A DNA stretch of 64,000 nucleotides from an uncultured Collinsella sp. (GCA_934667065.1 CAKULD010000010.1:14573-78572); one strand, 5' to 3'. Shown: positions 43,033 through 53,569, counted from the stretch's first letter. Notes: generated from the letters alone by a model not told the origin. A program made the numbers and translations.

Positions 43033-44013
43033 ATGAAGGACATCACCATCAGCCGCAGGAGCCTTCTGGTCTCCGCTGGCCTGCTCGCGCTCGCTCCGCT
43101 CGCCGGATGCGGCGGCAACTCTGGTTCCGGCTCCGCTGCCGCCGGTTCCGACTACACCATCGGCGTTCTGCAGCTCACCGAGCACTCCGCACTCGATGCC
43201 GCCAACGATGGCTTTGTCAAGGCCATCAAGAAGAGCGGCCTTAAGGTCAAGATCGACCAGAAGAACGCCCAGAACGACCAGTCCACGTGTAAGTCCATTG
43301 CCGACAAGTTCGTGGGCGACGGCGTCGACCTGATCTATGCCATCGCCACGCCCGCCGCGCAGGCTGCCGCCGGCGCCACCGCCGATATCCCCATCGTGGG
43401 CTGCGCCATCACCGATTACGCCGCCTCCGGCCTGGTCCAGGACAACGACAAGCCCGGCACCAACGTCACCGGCGCCTCCGACCTCACCCCGGTCGCCGAG
43501 CAGCTCGAGATGATGCAGAAGGTCCTGCCCGACGTAAAGAAGGTCGGCCTGCTCTACTGCACCGCCGAGTCCAACTCCGACGTCCAGATCAAGGCCGCCA
43601 AGAAGGAGCTCGACAAGCTGGGCCTCGAGTACACCGACTTCACCGTCTCGAGCTCCAACGAGATCCAGTCCGTCGTCGAGTCTGCCGTGGGCAAGGTCGA
43701 CGCGCTCTACTCCCCCACCGACAACACCATCGCTGCGGGCGCCTCGCAGGTGGGCCAGATCTGCAAGGAGAACAAGCTTCCCTTCGTGACCGGCGAGGAG
43801 GGCATGTGCATGGCCGGCGGCCTGTTCACCCTCTCCATCAACTACGAAGATCTGGGCTATGCCGCAGGCGAGATGGCCGTCAAGATCCTGAAGGGCGAGG
43901 CTAAGCCCGAGGACATGGCTATCAAGCACCTCTCGAGCAAGGACCTGGTCGTCGTCAAGAACGACGAGATGGCCGAGGCCCTGGGCATCGACCTTTCCGC
44001 TCTGGACGAGTAG
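43033..44013 (+). CDS. ABC transporter substrate-binding lipoprotein (TrpX-like, ABC_sub_bind family)
   Basis: A 326-residue lipoprotein with a Ser-Arg-Arg N-terminus and lipobox LAGC (Cys at about 26). The mature part is a two-lobe periplasmic-binding fold (YTIGVLQLTEHSALDAANDGF) of the family that includes TrpX of tryptophan/tyrosine uptake systems. The ligand is therefore probably an aromatic amino acid or similar compound, but this is inference. It is followed by its permease and ATPase genes; a partial terminator lies between. Confidence 0.88.
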   Translation: MKDITISRRSLLVSAGLLALAPLAGCGGNSGSGSAAAGSDYTIGVLQLTEHSALDAANDGFVKAIKKSGLKVKIDQKNAQNDQSTCKSIADKFVGDGVDLIYAIATPAAQAAAGATADIPIVGCAITDYAASGLVQDNDKPGTNVTGASDLTPVAEQLEMMQKVLPDVKKVGLLYCTAESNSDVQIKAAKKELDKLGLEYTDFTVSSSNEIQSVVESAVGKVDALYSPTDNTIAAGASQVGQICKENKLPFVTGEEGMCMAGGLFTLSINYEDLGYAAGEMAVKILKGEAKPEDMAIKHLSSKDLVVVKNDEMAEALGIDLSALDE

Positions 44014-44084
44014 CGCCATACGCGGCAATGCGTCTGGCGCCCGTGCTCGCGTTATAGTCGCGTTATTCAATATCTGAGCCACAG

Positions 44085-44121
44085 GGGCGGACGTCGTAGA
44101 CCGGCGTCCGCCCTGCTTGTT
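44085..44121 (+). terminator. Internal hairpin between binding-protein and permease genes
   Basis: A 9-bp stem (GGGCGGACG with its complement) followed by TGCTTGTTT. It may lower permease/ATPase expression relative to the binding protein. Confidence 0.6.
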
Positions 44122-44217
44122 TCAGGTAAAACAAAACGTCTGTCCGCAACTCTTTTATGCATTGTTACCGCTATTATGGTGAATCACGTGTCCACCCTAT
44201 CCTAGGAGGTATGAAGC

Positions 44218-45141
44218 ATGCTCATTGCATTGCAGGGCGCCGTTTCGCAGGGCGTCCTCTGGGGCATCATGGTGCTTGGCGTGTTTATCACGTTCCGCCT
44301 GCTCGACATCCCCGATATGACCTGCGACGGCAGCTTTGCCCTCGGCGGCTGCGTTTGCGCCGTGCTCATCGTCAATAACAACGTCGATCCGCTGCTCGCC
44401 GTTTTGGCCGGCATGTGCGCCGGCGCCATCGCGGGTGCGGTGACGGGCATTCTGACCACCGTCTTTGAGATCCCCGCGATCCTCGCCGGAATTCTTACGC
44501 AGATCAGTCTGTGGTCCATCAATCTGCGCATCATGGGCAAGTCCAACACGCCCATCCTCGCCAAGGGCACCATCTTCTCGTCCGTCAGCAACATGACGGG
44601 CCTGCCGCAGTCCACCGTTGCCATTATCCTGGGCATCATTTTGGCCGTCGCGATCGTTGCCATCCTGTACTGGTTCTTTGGCACCGAGATCGGCTCGGCG
44701 CTGCGTGCCACCGGCAACAACGAGTACATGATCCGCGCCCTGGGCGTTAACACCAACACCACCAAGATGATCGCCCTCGTGCTCTCCAACGCCCTCATCG
44801 GCCTTGCCGGCGCGCTCATCTGCCAGAGCCAGAAGTATGCCGACATCGGCATGGGCACCGGCGCCATCGTCATCGGCCTTGCCGCCATCGTCATCGGCGA
44901 GGTGCTCGGTCGTCTGCTGCCCGGTGGCCTCACGCAGTTTGGCGTCCGTCTGGCCTCTGCCGTCTTTGGCTCCGTGGTCTACTTCCTCATCCGCGCCATC
45001 GTGCTGCAGCTGGGCATGGATGCCAACGACATGAAGCTGCTCTCTGCCGTGATCGTCGCCGTGGCCCTGTGCGTGCCCGTGGTTTGGGAGCGCTACAAGC
45101 TCCGCAGCTCCTATACGAGGGGAGATGAGGTAGATGCTTAA
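44218..45141 (+). CDS. ABC transporter permease (LivH/TrpY-like)
   Basis: A 307-residue inner-membrane protein with about eight hydrophobic segments and the branched-chain-type permease pattern (FRLLDIPDMTCDGSFALGG; GLAAIVIGEVLG). It forms the channel for the ligand of the upstream lipoprotein. The ATG at 44218 follows AGGAGG by 8 bp. Its end overlaps the ATPase gene by 8 bp, so the two are translationally coupled. Confidence 0.9.
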   Translation: MLIALQGAVSQGVLWGIMVLGVFITFRLLDIPDMTCDGSFALGGCVCAVLIVNNNVDPLLAVLAGMCAGAIAGAVTGILTTVFEIPAILAGILTQISLWSINLRIMGKSNTPILAKGTIFSSVSNMTGLPQSTVAIILGIILAVAIVAILYWFFGTEIGSALRATGNNEYMIRALGVNTNTTKMIALVLSNALIGLAGALICQSQKYADIGMGTGAIVIGLAAIVIGEVLGRLLPGGLTQFGVRLASAVFGSVVYFLIRAIVLQLGMDANDMKLLSAVIVAVALCVPVVWERYKLRSSYTRGDEVDA

Positions 45142-45928
45142 GCTATCGCACGTCAAGAAGACCTTTAACAAGGGTACCGTCACCGAGAAGCGCGCCCTCA
45201 CCGGCGTCGACCTCACCCTCAACGACGGTGACTTTGTGACCGTGATCGGCGGCAACGGCGCCGGCAAGTCCACACTGCTCAACATGATCGCCGGCGTGTA
45301 CCCGCTCGATTCGGGCGTCATCGAGCTCGACGGCAACGACATCTCGCGCCTGAGCGAGTCGCAGCGCGCCAAGTACCTGGGCCGCGTGTTCCAGGACCCC
45401 ATGCGCGGCACCGCTGCCGACATGCAGATTGCCGAGAACCTGGCACTCGCCAAGCGCCGTGGTCAGCGTCGCGGCCTTTCGTGGGGCGTCACCAAGGCCG
45501 AGAAGGACGAGTACGTTGAGCTGCTTAAGCGCCTAGACCTCGGTCTGGACACGCGCCTCAACGCCAAGGTCGGCCTGCTCTCGGGCGGCCAGCGCCAGGC
45601 ACTCACCCTGCTGATGGCCACGCTCACCAAGCCGCGCCTGCTGCTGCTCGACGAGCACACCGCCGCACTCGACCCCAAGACGGCCTCCAAGGTGCTCAAC
45701 CTCACCGAGGAAATCGTCGACGAGAACCACCTGACCACGCTCATGGTCACGCATAACATGAACGACGCCATCCGTCTGGGCAACCGCCTGATCATGATGC
45801 ACGAGGGTCACGTGATCTACGACGTGTCCGGCGACGAGAAGAAGTCGCTCACCGTGGCCGACCTGCTCCAGAAGTTCGAGGAGGTCTCGGGCGGCGAGCT
45901 CGCCAACGACCGCATGCTGCTGAGCTAA
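45134..45928 (+). CDS. ABC transporter ATP-binding protein (TrpZ-like)
   Basis: A 264-residue ATPase with Walker A GGNGAGKSTLLN, signature LSGGQRQALTLL, Walker B LLLLDEHTAALD and switch His in VTHNMND. It powers the permease encoded just before. The last gene of the operon; a palindromic repeat that can act as terminator follows 10 bp later. Confidence 0.93.
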   Translation: MLKLSHVKKTFNKGTVTEKRALTGVDLTLNDGDFVTVIGGNGAGKSTLLNMIAGVYPLDSGVIELDGNDISRLSESQRAKYLGRVFQDPMRGTAADMQIAENLALAKRRGQRRGLSWGVTKAEKDEYVELLKRLDLGLDTRLNAKVGLLSGGQRQALTLLMATLTKPRLLLLDEHTAALDPKTASKVLNLTEEIVDENHLTTLMVTHNMNDAIRLGNRLIMMHEGHVIYDVSGDEKKSLTVADLLQKFEEVSGGELANDRMLLS

Positions 45929-45937
45929 CACCTTGGA

Positions 45938-45976
45938 AAACCACCACAAAGGGGACAGGCACCTTTGTGGTGGTTT
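45938..45976. repeat. AAACCACCACAAAGG palindromic repeat, copy A
   Basis: A perfect 15-bp stem with a GGACAGGCA loop, followed by TT. It is placed right after the ABC operon and can serve as a bidirectional terminator. Confidence 0.85.
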
Positions 45977-46001
45977 TTAGTTACGAACTAAGGAGAGTGA
46001 C

Positions 46002-48023
46002 ATGAAGAGACTCCTCCCCCGCCTTGCGTTGACCACCGCGCTGCTTGCCGGCGCGCTCGCCGGCGCTCCCAGCTTCGCTTTCGCAGGCAGTCTGCCCGGG
46101 GTCATCAACGGCGACGTAACCGTCATGCACACCAACGATATCCACGGCAACTACAAGTACGGCTACAACGCAAGCAAGGGTACCGGTACCGTCGGCTTTG
46201 ACGGACTGGCGGTCCTCTATAGCGCCCAGAGCAACGCCCCCGATTTTCTGCTCGATGCGGGCGACACCTTCCACGGCCAGTCCTTCGCCACCATGAGCGA
46301 GGGCAAGAGCATTGCCGAGCTCATGGACAACTTCTTAGCAGACGGCTATGACGCGACCACGCCGGGCAACCACGACTGGAGCTACGGCGCGGACAAGCTT
46401 CGTACTATGACCGGCTACAACGTGACCGCCACGCCCTTCGCCATGCTCTGCGCGAACGCGACGTCTACAAATGGCGCATGGAGCTCAAGCTTCACCAAGA
46501 AGCTCAGCCGCACCTGGAAGGACAGCGAGAGCACCTCCACGTTTGACTATCAGATTAAAGTCGGCGTTGTGGGTGCCATGGATGAATCGCTGGGTTCCTC
46601 ACTGCGCGCAGACTTGGTCGCGGGTACCAGCTTCTCAAGCGCAGCGAACGCTATCAATGCCGAGGCAAAGCGACTGCGCGAGGTTGAGGGCTGCAACGTC
46701 GTTGTCTGCATCGCGCACACGCTCAACGCCAAGACCTTTGCCGCGCAGCTCGACGGCGTCGATGCCCTTATCGCAGGCCACGAGCACATCAACCTGGACG
46801 AAAACGTGACGGGTGCCGACGGCAAGCCGGTCCGCGTTGTCGAGGCCGGCAGTGCCTTTGCCGAGGTGGGACTGCTTTCCATCCCCTATGAGTACGACAC
46901 CAAGGGCACCGAAAGCACCGACGACGACACGGTGGCGGTATACGCAGGCGAAAGCGACGAGAAGCTCTATACCGCCAAGGACGTCAACGACCTGTTGACA
47001 GACCCCGACAAGGCCTCCGACTACCAGAACCTTCTTAACGAGGTCCACAACACCAAAATCAAGCCGCTCGACGACGACTTTAAAGCTGAATCGAACAAGG
47101 TGCTCGGCACGTCAGCCGCCGACTATTTCTACGGCGAGGACGCGTCTGGCACGCACGGCTGGGAGATGGTACGCACCACCGATTTCCGCCCCAGCAAGAC
47201 AGGCGACACCACCAAGGCACAGACCATCGGCCACGTGATCTGCAGCTCCTATCTTGACCTGACGGGCGCGGACCTTGCCATCGAAAACGCGGGCGGCATC
47301 CGCGGCGGCATCACGGCGGGAGACGTGACCGCCGGCAACGTCATCGCCATCTCGCCCTACGGCAACACCGTCGAGACTTGGACCATGACCGGTGCGGACT
47401 TCCTTGCGGCGCTTGAGCACTCGCTGCAGATTAGCGACGACTGCAACGTTAGCTACGAGCTTCAGCAAGCCTACGTCGCAGCCGGCCACACCGAGCAGGA
47501 AGCCCAGGACATGTACAAGTGGCGCGACGATTCCGGCAGTGTCCTCTCCTTCGGTGGCATTAACGTAACGATCGACTGGGCGCAGCCCGAAGGCAAGCGC
47601 ATCATGAGCGCCACGCTCACCAAGGATGGCAGCACGCTCGACCCCGCCAAGACCTATACCGTCGCCACCAACAACTACATCATCACCAACACGACCGACT
47701 TCCCCACCTTCGCAAACTCCACCAAGCACACCGAGTGGAGTACGTGCGAGGCAGCGCTGAGGGCACTGATTGGACAGAACGGTTGGGAGAGCAAGATGGC
47801 CTCGCTCGCGGGCATCATCAGCTTTGGCTCCGCAGCCGTGGATCCCGCGCCCACGCCGATCCCGACGCCCAAGACGGACACCACGACCACGACAGTCACC
47901 ACCAAGAAGACCACCGGCAAGCTTGCGGCAACGGGAGACCGCACGCTGGCCGTGGTCGGCGCATGCCTCATCGGCGGCATCGTCATCATCATTCTCGGCA
48001 TCATCTGGAAGCGCCGCCGCTAA
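46002..48023 (+). CDS. Cell-surface 5'-nucleotidase/metallophosphatase with sortase-type anchor
   Basis: A 673-residue secreted protein. A signal peptide (residues 1-28) precedes the calcineurin-like metallophosphatase domain with VMHTNDIHGN, DAGDTFHG, TPGNHDWS and AGHEHIN, then the 5'-nucleotidase C-terminal domain (ENAGGIRGGI). A Thr-rich linker leads to KLAATGD, a hydrophobic helix and KRRR: a sortase sorting signal with LAATG in place of LPXTG. It probably releases nucleosides from extracellular nucleotides for uptake. Confidence 0.92.
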   Translation: MKRLLPRLALTTALLAGALAGAPSFAFAGSLPGVINGDVTVMHTNDIHGNYKYGYNASKGTGTVGFDGLAVLYSAQSNAPDFLLDAGDTFHGQSFATMSEGKSIAELMDNFLADGYDATTPGNHDWSYGADKLRTMTGYNVTATPFAMLCANATSTNGAWSSSFTKKLSRTWKDSESTSTFDYQIKVGVVGAMDESLGSSLRADLVAGTSFSSAANAINAEAKRLREVEGCNVVVCIAHTLNAKTFAAQLDGVDALIAGHEHINLDENVTGADGKPVRVVEAGSAFAEVGLLSIPYEYDTKGTESTDDDTVAVYAGESDEKLYTAKDVNDLLTDPDKASDYQNLLNEVHNTKIKPLDDDFKAESNKVLGTSAADYFYGEDASGTHGWEMVRTTDFRPSKTGDTTKAQTIGHVICSSYLDLTGADLAIENAGGIRGGITAGDVTAGNVIAISPYGNTVETWTMTGADFLAALEHSLQISDDCNVSYELQQAYVAAGHTEQEAQDMYKWRDDSGSVLSFGGINVTIDWAQPEGKRIMSATLTKDGSTLDPAKTYTVATNNYIITNTTDFPTFANSTKHTEWSTCEAALRALIGQNGWESKMASLAGIISFGSAAVDPAPTPIPTPKTDTTTTTVTTKKTTGKLAATGDRTLAVVGACLIGGIVIIILGIIWKRRR

Positions 48024-48077
48024 GCTAGGTTCCGGGCCTCGCTGCCCACACCTCGTAAACCTTATATCGAGCACAGA

Positions 48078-48109
48078 AGCCCGTCCGAATTTGATCGGAC
48101 GGGCTTTTT
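48078..48109 (+). terminator. Intrinsic terminator after nucleotidase gene
   Basis: An 11-bp perfect stem (AGCCCGTCCGA with its complement, loop of 6) followed by five T. Confidence 0.9.
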
Positions 48110-48152
48110 GGTGGGTATCATGGTTGGACGATCATTAGGAGGTTTTCCCTAC

Positions 48153-48920
48153 ATGGAATTGTTTGAGCCGATTCTTCATTTCTTTACGCAACGATGGGTC
48201 CATAACATCATCTGGGCCGGCATCTTGGCCATCGGCACCGCCGTTGCCGCCAAGGTCGCGTCCAAGACCCTGCACCATCTACTCAACCGTGATGACAATC
48301 CGCTTCCGTCATCGAGCATCTTCATCAACATCGCGCGCGCCGTTATCTGGATGATCGGCGGCAGTTTTATCCTCGACAACTGCTTTGGCATTAATGCAAA
48401 CGCCCTCGTCGCCGCTCTTGGCGTCGGCGGTATCGCCATCTCGCTGGGCTTTCAGGACACGCTCTCAAACCTTATCGGTGGTATGCAGGTAACGTTTATG
48501 GGCATCATCAAGCCTGGCGACAATATCGAGGTCGGCGGTGTATCCGGCGTAGTCCAGGACATCACCTGGCGCCATACGACCATCGAGGACGCCTGCGGGC
48601 AGACCATCATCGTCCCCAACTCAAACATCTCCAAGAACACGCTCGTGCACCTCATGCCCTTTGGGCGCGTGGCCGTGCCCGTTGCCGTAAAGGACACGTC
48701 TAAGTGGGCCTCCCTTGACGCACTGGCAGACGAGCTCACCGATGCCACCAAGGCCGCGGTACTTCCCATCTCGGGCTTTGACAAGGAGCCCTACGTGCTC
48801 TTTAGCGAGATCGGCGACTTTGGCATCAAGGGCAAGATCATCTTTATCGTCAGCAACGACAGCACCACCTTTACGGCAGCCGACGCCTGCATCCGCGCCA
48901 TCGCCCCCATCATCGCCTAA
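48153..48920 (+). CDS. MscS-family small-conductance mechanosensitive channel
   Basis: A 255-residue channel subunit. Two or three N-terminal hydrophobic helices are followed by the pore helix pattern (ALVAALGVGGIAISLGFQDT) and the beta domain (GVVQDITWRHTTIEDACG) of MscS. It opens on osmotic downshock to release solutes. The ATG follows AGGAGG. Its stop codon TAA shares two bases with a downstream palindromic repeat. Confidence 0.92.
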   Translation: MELFEPILHFFTQRWVHNIIWAGILAIGTAVAAKVASKTLHHLLNRDDNPLPSSSIFINIARAVIWMIGGSFILDNCFGINANALVAALGVGGIAISLGFQDTLSNLIGGMQVTFMGIIKPGDNIEVGGVSGVVQDITWRHTTIEDACGQTIIVPNSNISKNTLVHLMPFGRVAVPVAVKDTSKWASLDALADELTDATKAAVLPISGFDKEPYVLFSEIGDFGIKGKIIFIVSNDSTTFTAADACIRAIAPIIA

Positions 48921-48957
48921 ACCACCACAAAGGGGACAGGCACCTTTGTGGTGGTTT
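48919..48957. repeat. AAACCACCACAAAGG palindromic repeat, copy B
   Basis: Same sequence and orientation as copy A, with a perfect 15-bp stem. It begins within the mscS stop codon. Confidence 0.85.
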
Positions 48958-49012
48958 CGCATCGTGGTACCATGGTTAATATCGTTGTTTAAACGACTAA
49001 AGGAGCGAATCC

Positions 49013-50929
49013 ATGGAAGAGGCCTATCGTCAAGCACGCAAGCGCGGCGAGCAAGGGCGTCGACGCGCCATCAGCCAAAGTGAGCATCCGTACCTCACGG
49101 ACCTCGATAGCCTCGTTGCCCAGCTTCCCTGTGGGCAACGCGAAAACATCGGCCTGAGGGACATTCCACTCGAGATGGTGGTCGGCACGGTCACCAAGGG
49201 CCGTCAGTCCGCCTTTGCGTGCAACTTTATGCCGCTCCTGCCGTTTAATACCGAGTTTGCCCGCAAATGGTCCAACCTCTACGACATCCAGGTAACCGAG
49301 GGCTATCGCGACCCCATCATCGTCACCGAGTTCATGCATCGGTTTTACGTCCAAGAGGGCAACAAGCGCGTCAGCGTCCTCAAATTCCTGGACGCCCCGA
49401 CGGTTTCGGCCAAGGTCACCCGCCTCTACCCCGGCAAGTGGGATTCCGTCGAGAGCCGCCTCTACGGCGAGTTCTGCGCGTTTTGGTACGTCTGCCCCCT
49501 GTACGAGATCGAGTTCTCGCGCGAGGGCAGCTACGAGACGCTCGCCAAGATGCTTGGCCAAGATCTCGTCGAAAAATGGCCGCAGAAAAAGGTCGACTAC
49601 CTGCGCCACACCTTCTTGCTCTTTAAGCGGGCCTACCTTCGCGCGGGTGGCGACCACCTGGACATTACGCCCGCCGACGCCATGCTCGTCTATCTCAATG
49701 TGTACAACCAGGACCGTCTGCTGGACACGCCGACGGATATCGTCGTAAACCGCCTGTGCAAGATCTGGCGCGAACTGGTTATTGCCGGTAAAAGCGACGA
49801 GGAGAAGGTCGATCTTGTCGAGGCGCCGAGCGTCGATGAGGAAGAGGCACCCGCCAAGTCCACCTCCGGTGTGCTCAACTTCTTTATGGGCAAGACCGTC
49901 TACTCGGCAGCCAACCCCTTGCGCATCGCCTTTATCCACGAGTTTCCGTGTGCCACATCGAGTTGGGACAGCCTGCACGACCAGGGTCGCCAATACCTTG
50001 ACGAGCACTTTGGCGGCATCGTGCGCACTGAGGCCTTCGAGGACTGCCACGACCCGGACGTGTTCTATGCCGCCGTGGAGACCGCCGTCAAGCACGGGGC
50101 GAACGTCATCTTCTCGACCTCGCACCGCCTGATGGAATACACGCTCAGGGCGGCGGTTGAGTATCCCCAGGTACGGTTCCTCAACTGTTCCATTGGCCTC
50201 CCCCACCAAAGCGTGCGCTCGTATTTTGGCAAGATGTACGAGGCCAAGTTCCTGCTGGGCGCTCTTGCCGCCAGCATGGCGGATAACCACCGCATCGGTT
50301 ACCACGCGTCGGTTTTCGCATCGGGCGCGCTCAGCGAGATCAATGCCTTTGCCATCGGGGCCTCGCTGCTCGACCCACGTGCGCAGGTCATCCTCACCTG
50401 GGGCGATGTGCCCGCCGGCGGTCTTGCCGAGGCCATGTGCCGCGAAGGCGTGAGTGTCATGACCGGCGCTGACATGTCCAAATCGCTGGAGGATCCCACG
50501 GCCTATGGACTCCATCGCCTGGTCGACGGCAAAGTCACCGGCATCGCCATGCCCGTGTGGAACTGGGGTCGCTACTACGAGCTCATCGTGCGCAGCCTGC
50601 TGCACGGCACATGGGACGAGACGAGCGATGACAACCAGGTGCGCGCCGTCAACTACTGGTACGGCATGAGCTCCGGCGTTATCGACATTCGCTACGCCCC
50701 GGGCCTGCCCTATCAGACGCGCAAGCTTGTGCAGCTGCTCCGCAACGGCATCGTCGAGGGTTCCATCAACCCCTTTGGGGGCGAGCTCCACAGCCAGGCC
50801 GGCGTGGTGCAGATCGAGGGCTTTCCCCCGCTGCCGAGCACGCAGATCGTCGAGATGGATTGGCTGGCAGACAACGTGGTGGGCACCATTCCTCAGCTCG
50901 ACGATGAGCCGGGAGTCCGCGCCCTATGA
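49013..50929 (+). CDS. ParB-like domain fused to cytoplasmic BMP-type binding domain
   Basis: A 638-residue protein without signal peptide or lipobox. Residues about 45-140 resemble the ParB/sulfiredoxin fold (GYRDPIIVTEF, FYVQEGNKRVSVLKFL). Residues about 150-295 form a helical linker ending in an acidic stretch. From about 305 the sequence (RIAFIHEFPC, NVIFSTSH, GALAASMADNHRIGYHASV) matches the BMP/PnrA nucleoside-binding fold normally found on transporter lipoproteins. It is therefore likely a cytoplasmic sensor or enzyme. It overlaps the following phosphoesterase gene by 4 bp. Confidence 0.8.
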   Translation: MEEAYRQARKRGEQGRRRAISQSEHPYLTDLDSLVAQLPCGQRENIGLRDIPLEMVVGTVTKGRQSAFACNFMPLLPFNTEFARKWSNLYDIQVTEGYRDPIIVTEFMHRFYVQEGNKRVSVLKFLDAPTVSAKVTRLYPGKWDSVESRLYGEFCAFWYVCPLYEIEFSREGSYETLAKMLGQDLVEKWPQKKVDYLRHTFLLFKRAYLRAGGDHLDITPADAMLVYLNVYNQDRLLDTPTDIVVNRLCKIWRELVIAGKSDEEKVDLVEAPSVDEEEAPAKSTSGVLNFFMGKTVYSAANPLRIAFIHEFPCATSSWDSLHDQGRQYLDEHFGGIVRTEAFEDCHDPDVFYAAVETAVKHGANVIFSTSHRLMEYTLRAAVEYPQVRFLNCSIGLPHQSVRSYFGKMYEAKFLLGALAASMADNHRIGYHASVFASGALSEINAFAIGASLLDPRAQVILTWGDVPAGGLAEAMCREGVSVMTGADMSKSLEDPTAYGLHRLVDGKVTGIAMPVWNWGRYYELIVRSLLHGTWDETSDDNQVRAVNYWYGMSSGVIDIRYAPGLPYQTRKLVQLLRNGIVEGSINPFGGELHSQAGVVQIEGFPPLPSTQIVEMDWLADNVVGTIPQLDDEPGVRAL

Positions 50930-51636
50930 AGATCCTTGCCATAGCCGATACCGAAGAACGATGCCTTTGGGAGTGTTTTCGCAAGGAGCGCTTTGAGGGT
51001 GTCGACCTGATTCTGTCCGCCGGCGACCTGGACCCAGACTATCTTGAGTTTTTGGTCACCGTCATCAACAAGCCACTCATCTACGTGCGCGGCAACCACG
51101 ACGACCGCTATGCGCGCCATGCGCCGGGCGGATGCATCTGCGTGGAAGACAGCGTATATACGTACCGAGGCATTCGCATCGCAGGCCTCGGCGGCTCCAT
51201 GCGCTATCGAGATAGTGCCAATATGTATAGCGAGCGTGAGATGGCCAAGCGTGTGCGCAAGCTGTCGCGTAAGGTCAGGATGGTCGGCGGCTGCGACATC
51301 TTGCTCGCCCATGCCCCCGTTGCCGGCATGGGCGATCTGGACGACTTGCCGCATCGAGGATTCGACTGCTTTAACACGGCACTTGAATCCTGGACCCCTG
51401 ACTACATGGTGCACGGACACGTGCACCAGAGCTACGGCCCCGACTTTCAGCGCGAGCGCCAGCATGCATGCGGGACAACGATCATCAACGCCTGCGGCTA
51501 TACGCAGTTCGAACTCGACGAGACGCGCTACCCCATCCGCGGCTGGCAGGCAGCCTGGCTCAATTCGCAAACTATGCGTCGCGAACTCAAACGCCACGAC
51601 GCCATCGAGTCCTCATTCGGCAAAACGCCCTGGTAA
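50926..51636 (+). CDS. Calcineurin-like metallophosphoesterase
   Basis: A 236-residue cytoplasmic phosphoesterase. Metal-binding motifs are spread in order: IADTEE, SAGDLDPDY, VRGNHDDRY, LLAHAPVAG and VHGHVHQSY. The first motif has Thr-Glu where D-x-H is usual (ADTEE), so one metal ligand may be changed. It overlaps the ParB/BMP gene by ATGA, which suggests a joint function, perhaps turnover of a nucleotide sensed by that protein. Confidence 0.85.
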   Translation: MKILAIADTEERCLWECFRKERFEGVDLILSAGDLDPDYLEFLVTVINKPLIYVRGNHDDRYARHAPGGCICVEDSVYTYRGIRIAGLGGSMRYRDSANMYSEREMAKRVRKLSRKVRMVGGCDILLAHAPVAGMGDLDDLPHRGFDCFNTALESWTPDYMVHGHVHQSYGPDFQRERQHACGTTIINACGYTQFELDETRYPIRGWQAAWLNSQTMRRELKRHDAIESSFGKTPW

Positions 51637-51656
51637 CCACCTTTAGGCTTGGCGCT

Positions 51657-51760
51657 GCGCCGGCCCCAAGCACCCCATCTCGCCCCTCAATCCGTCGCTC
51701 GCGTACCAAAGTACGCGTCGCTCCTCTTTCGGGGCGACCTGGGGCACTTGGAACCGGCTC
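51657..51760. repeat. Nested inverted repeat after phosphoesterase gene
   Basis: Outer arms 51657-51686 and 51731-51760 are complementary with several mismatches (CCAAG, CCCCA, CGCCCC blocks), enclosing an inner perfect hairpin GCGTAC-CAAA-GTACGC at 51701-51716. Likely a transcript end structure. Confidence 0.65.
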
Positions 51761-51796
51761 GCTGCGATGCCATAACATTAGCCAGCAAAAATAGAC

Positions 51797-51834
51797 AAAC
51801 CACCACAAAGGCGCCTGTCCCCATTGTGGTGGTT
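51797..51834. repeat. AAACCACCACAAAGG palindromic repeat, copy C (loop reversed)
   Basis: The stem is shortened by one change, and the loop reads CGCCTGTCCC, the reverse of copies A and B. It lies between the convergent phosphoesterase and leuB genes. Confidence 0.8.
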
Positions 51835-51848
51835 TTGGTGCATCGACG

Positions 51849-53021
<1,173 letters not shown>

Positions 53022-53027
53022 AATCGC

Positions 53028-53540
53028 CTACGCCTCCTGAGCCTTGGCAGCGGCAATCTTGGCGCGCGTCCGCGCGACCAGGCCACCAGCCTCGATAATC
53101 TCGGCAATAAACGGCGGAAACGGCTCAGCCGTAAAGGTCTCGCCAGTACGCTCGTTGGTAATAACACCCGCCTCGGTATCGACTTTCACCGTATCACCCG
53201 CACGAATCGCGTCGACGGCCTCAGGGCACTCCATAATGGGCAGACCAACGTTGATAGCATTGCGATAAAAAATGCGAGCAAAGCTCTTGGCGATAACGCA
53301 CGACACCCCCGCAGCCTTAATAGCAACCGGAGCATGCTCGCGCGAAGAACCACACCCAAAGTTCTCCTCAGCCACAATAATGTCGCCAGGCTTAACGGTC
53401 GAGGCAAACTCTGGATCAATATCCTCCATAGCATGCGCCGCCAAGTGCGCATGATCAGACGAGTTTAAATAACGAGCAGGAATAATGACATCCGTATCAA
53501 CGTCACGACCGTAACGAAAAACCGTTCCTTCAAAGTTCAT
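53028..53540 (-). CDS. leuD: 3-isopropylmalate dehydratase small subunit
   Basis: A 170-residue swivel-domain subunit that pairs with Leu[17 protein letters not shown] and the [16 protein letters not shown] loop are family hallmarks. The length is of the short archaeal/thermophile-type class, as is the partner LeuC. It lies 393 bp after leuC, and the gap holds two nested hairpin elements. Confidence 0.95.
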   Translation of the reverse strand: MNFEGTVFRYGRDVDTDVIIPARYLNSSDHAHLAAHAMEDIDPEFASTVKPGDIIVAEENFGCGSSREHAPVAIKAAGVSCVIAKSFARIFYRNAINVGLPIMECPEAVDAIRAGDTVKVDTEAGVITNERTGETFTAEPFPPFIAEIIEAGGLVARTRAKIAAAKAQEA

Positions 53541-53569
53541 ATCGTTCTCCGTTCAAACATGGAATGCGG

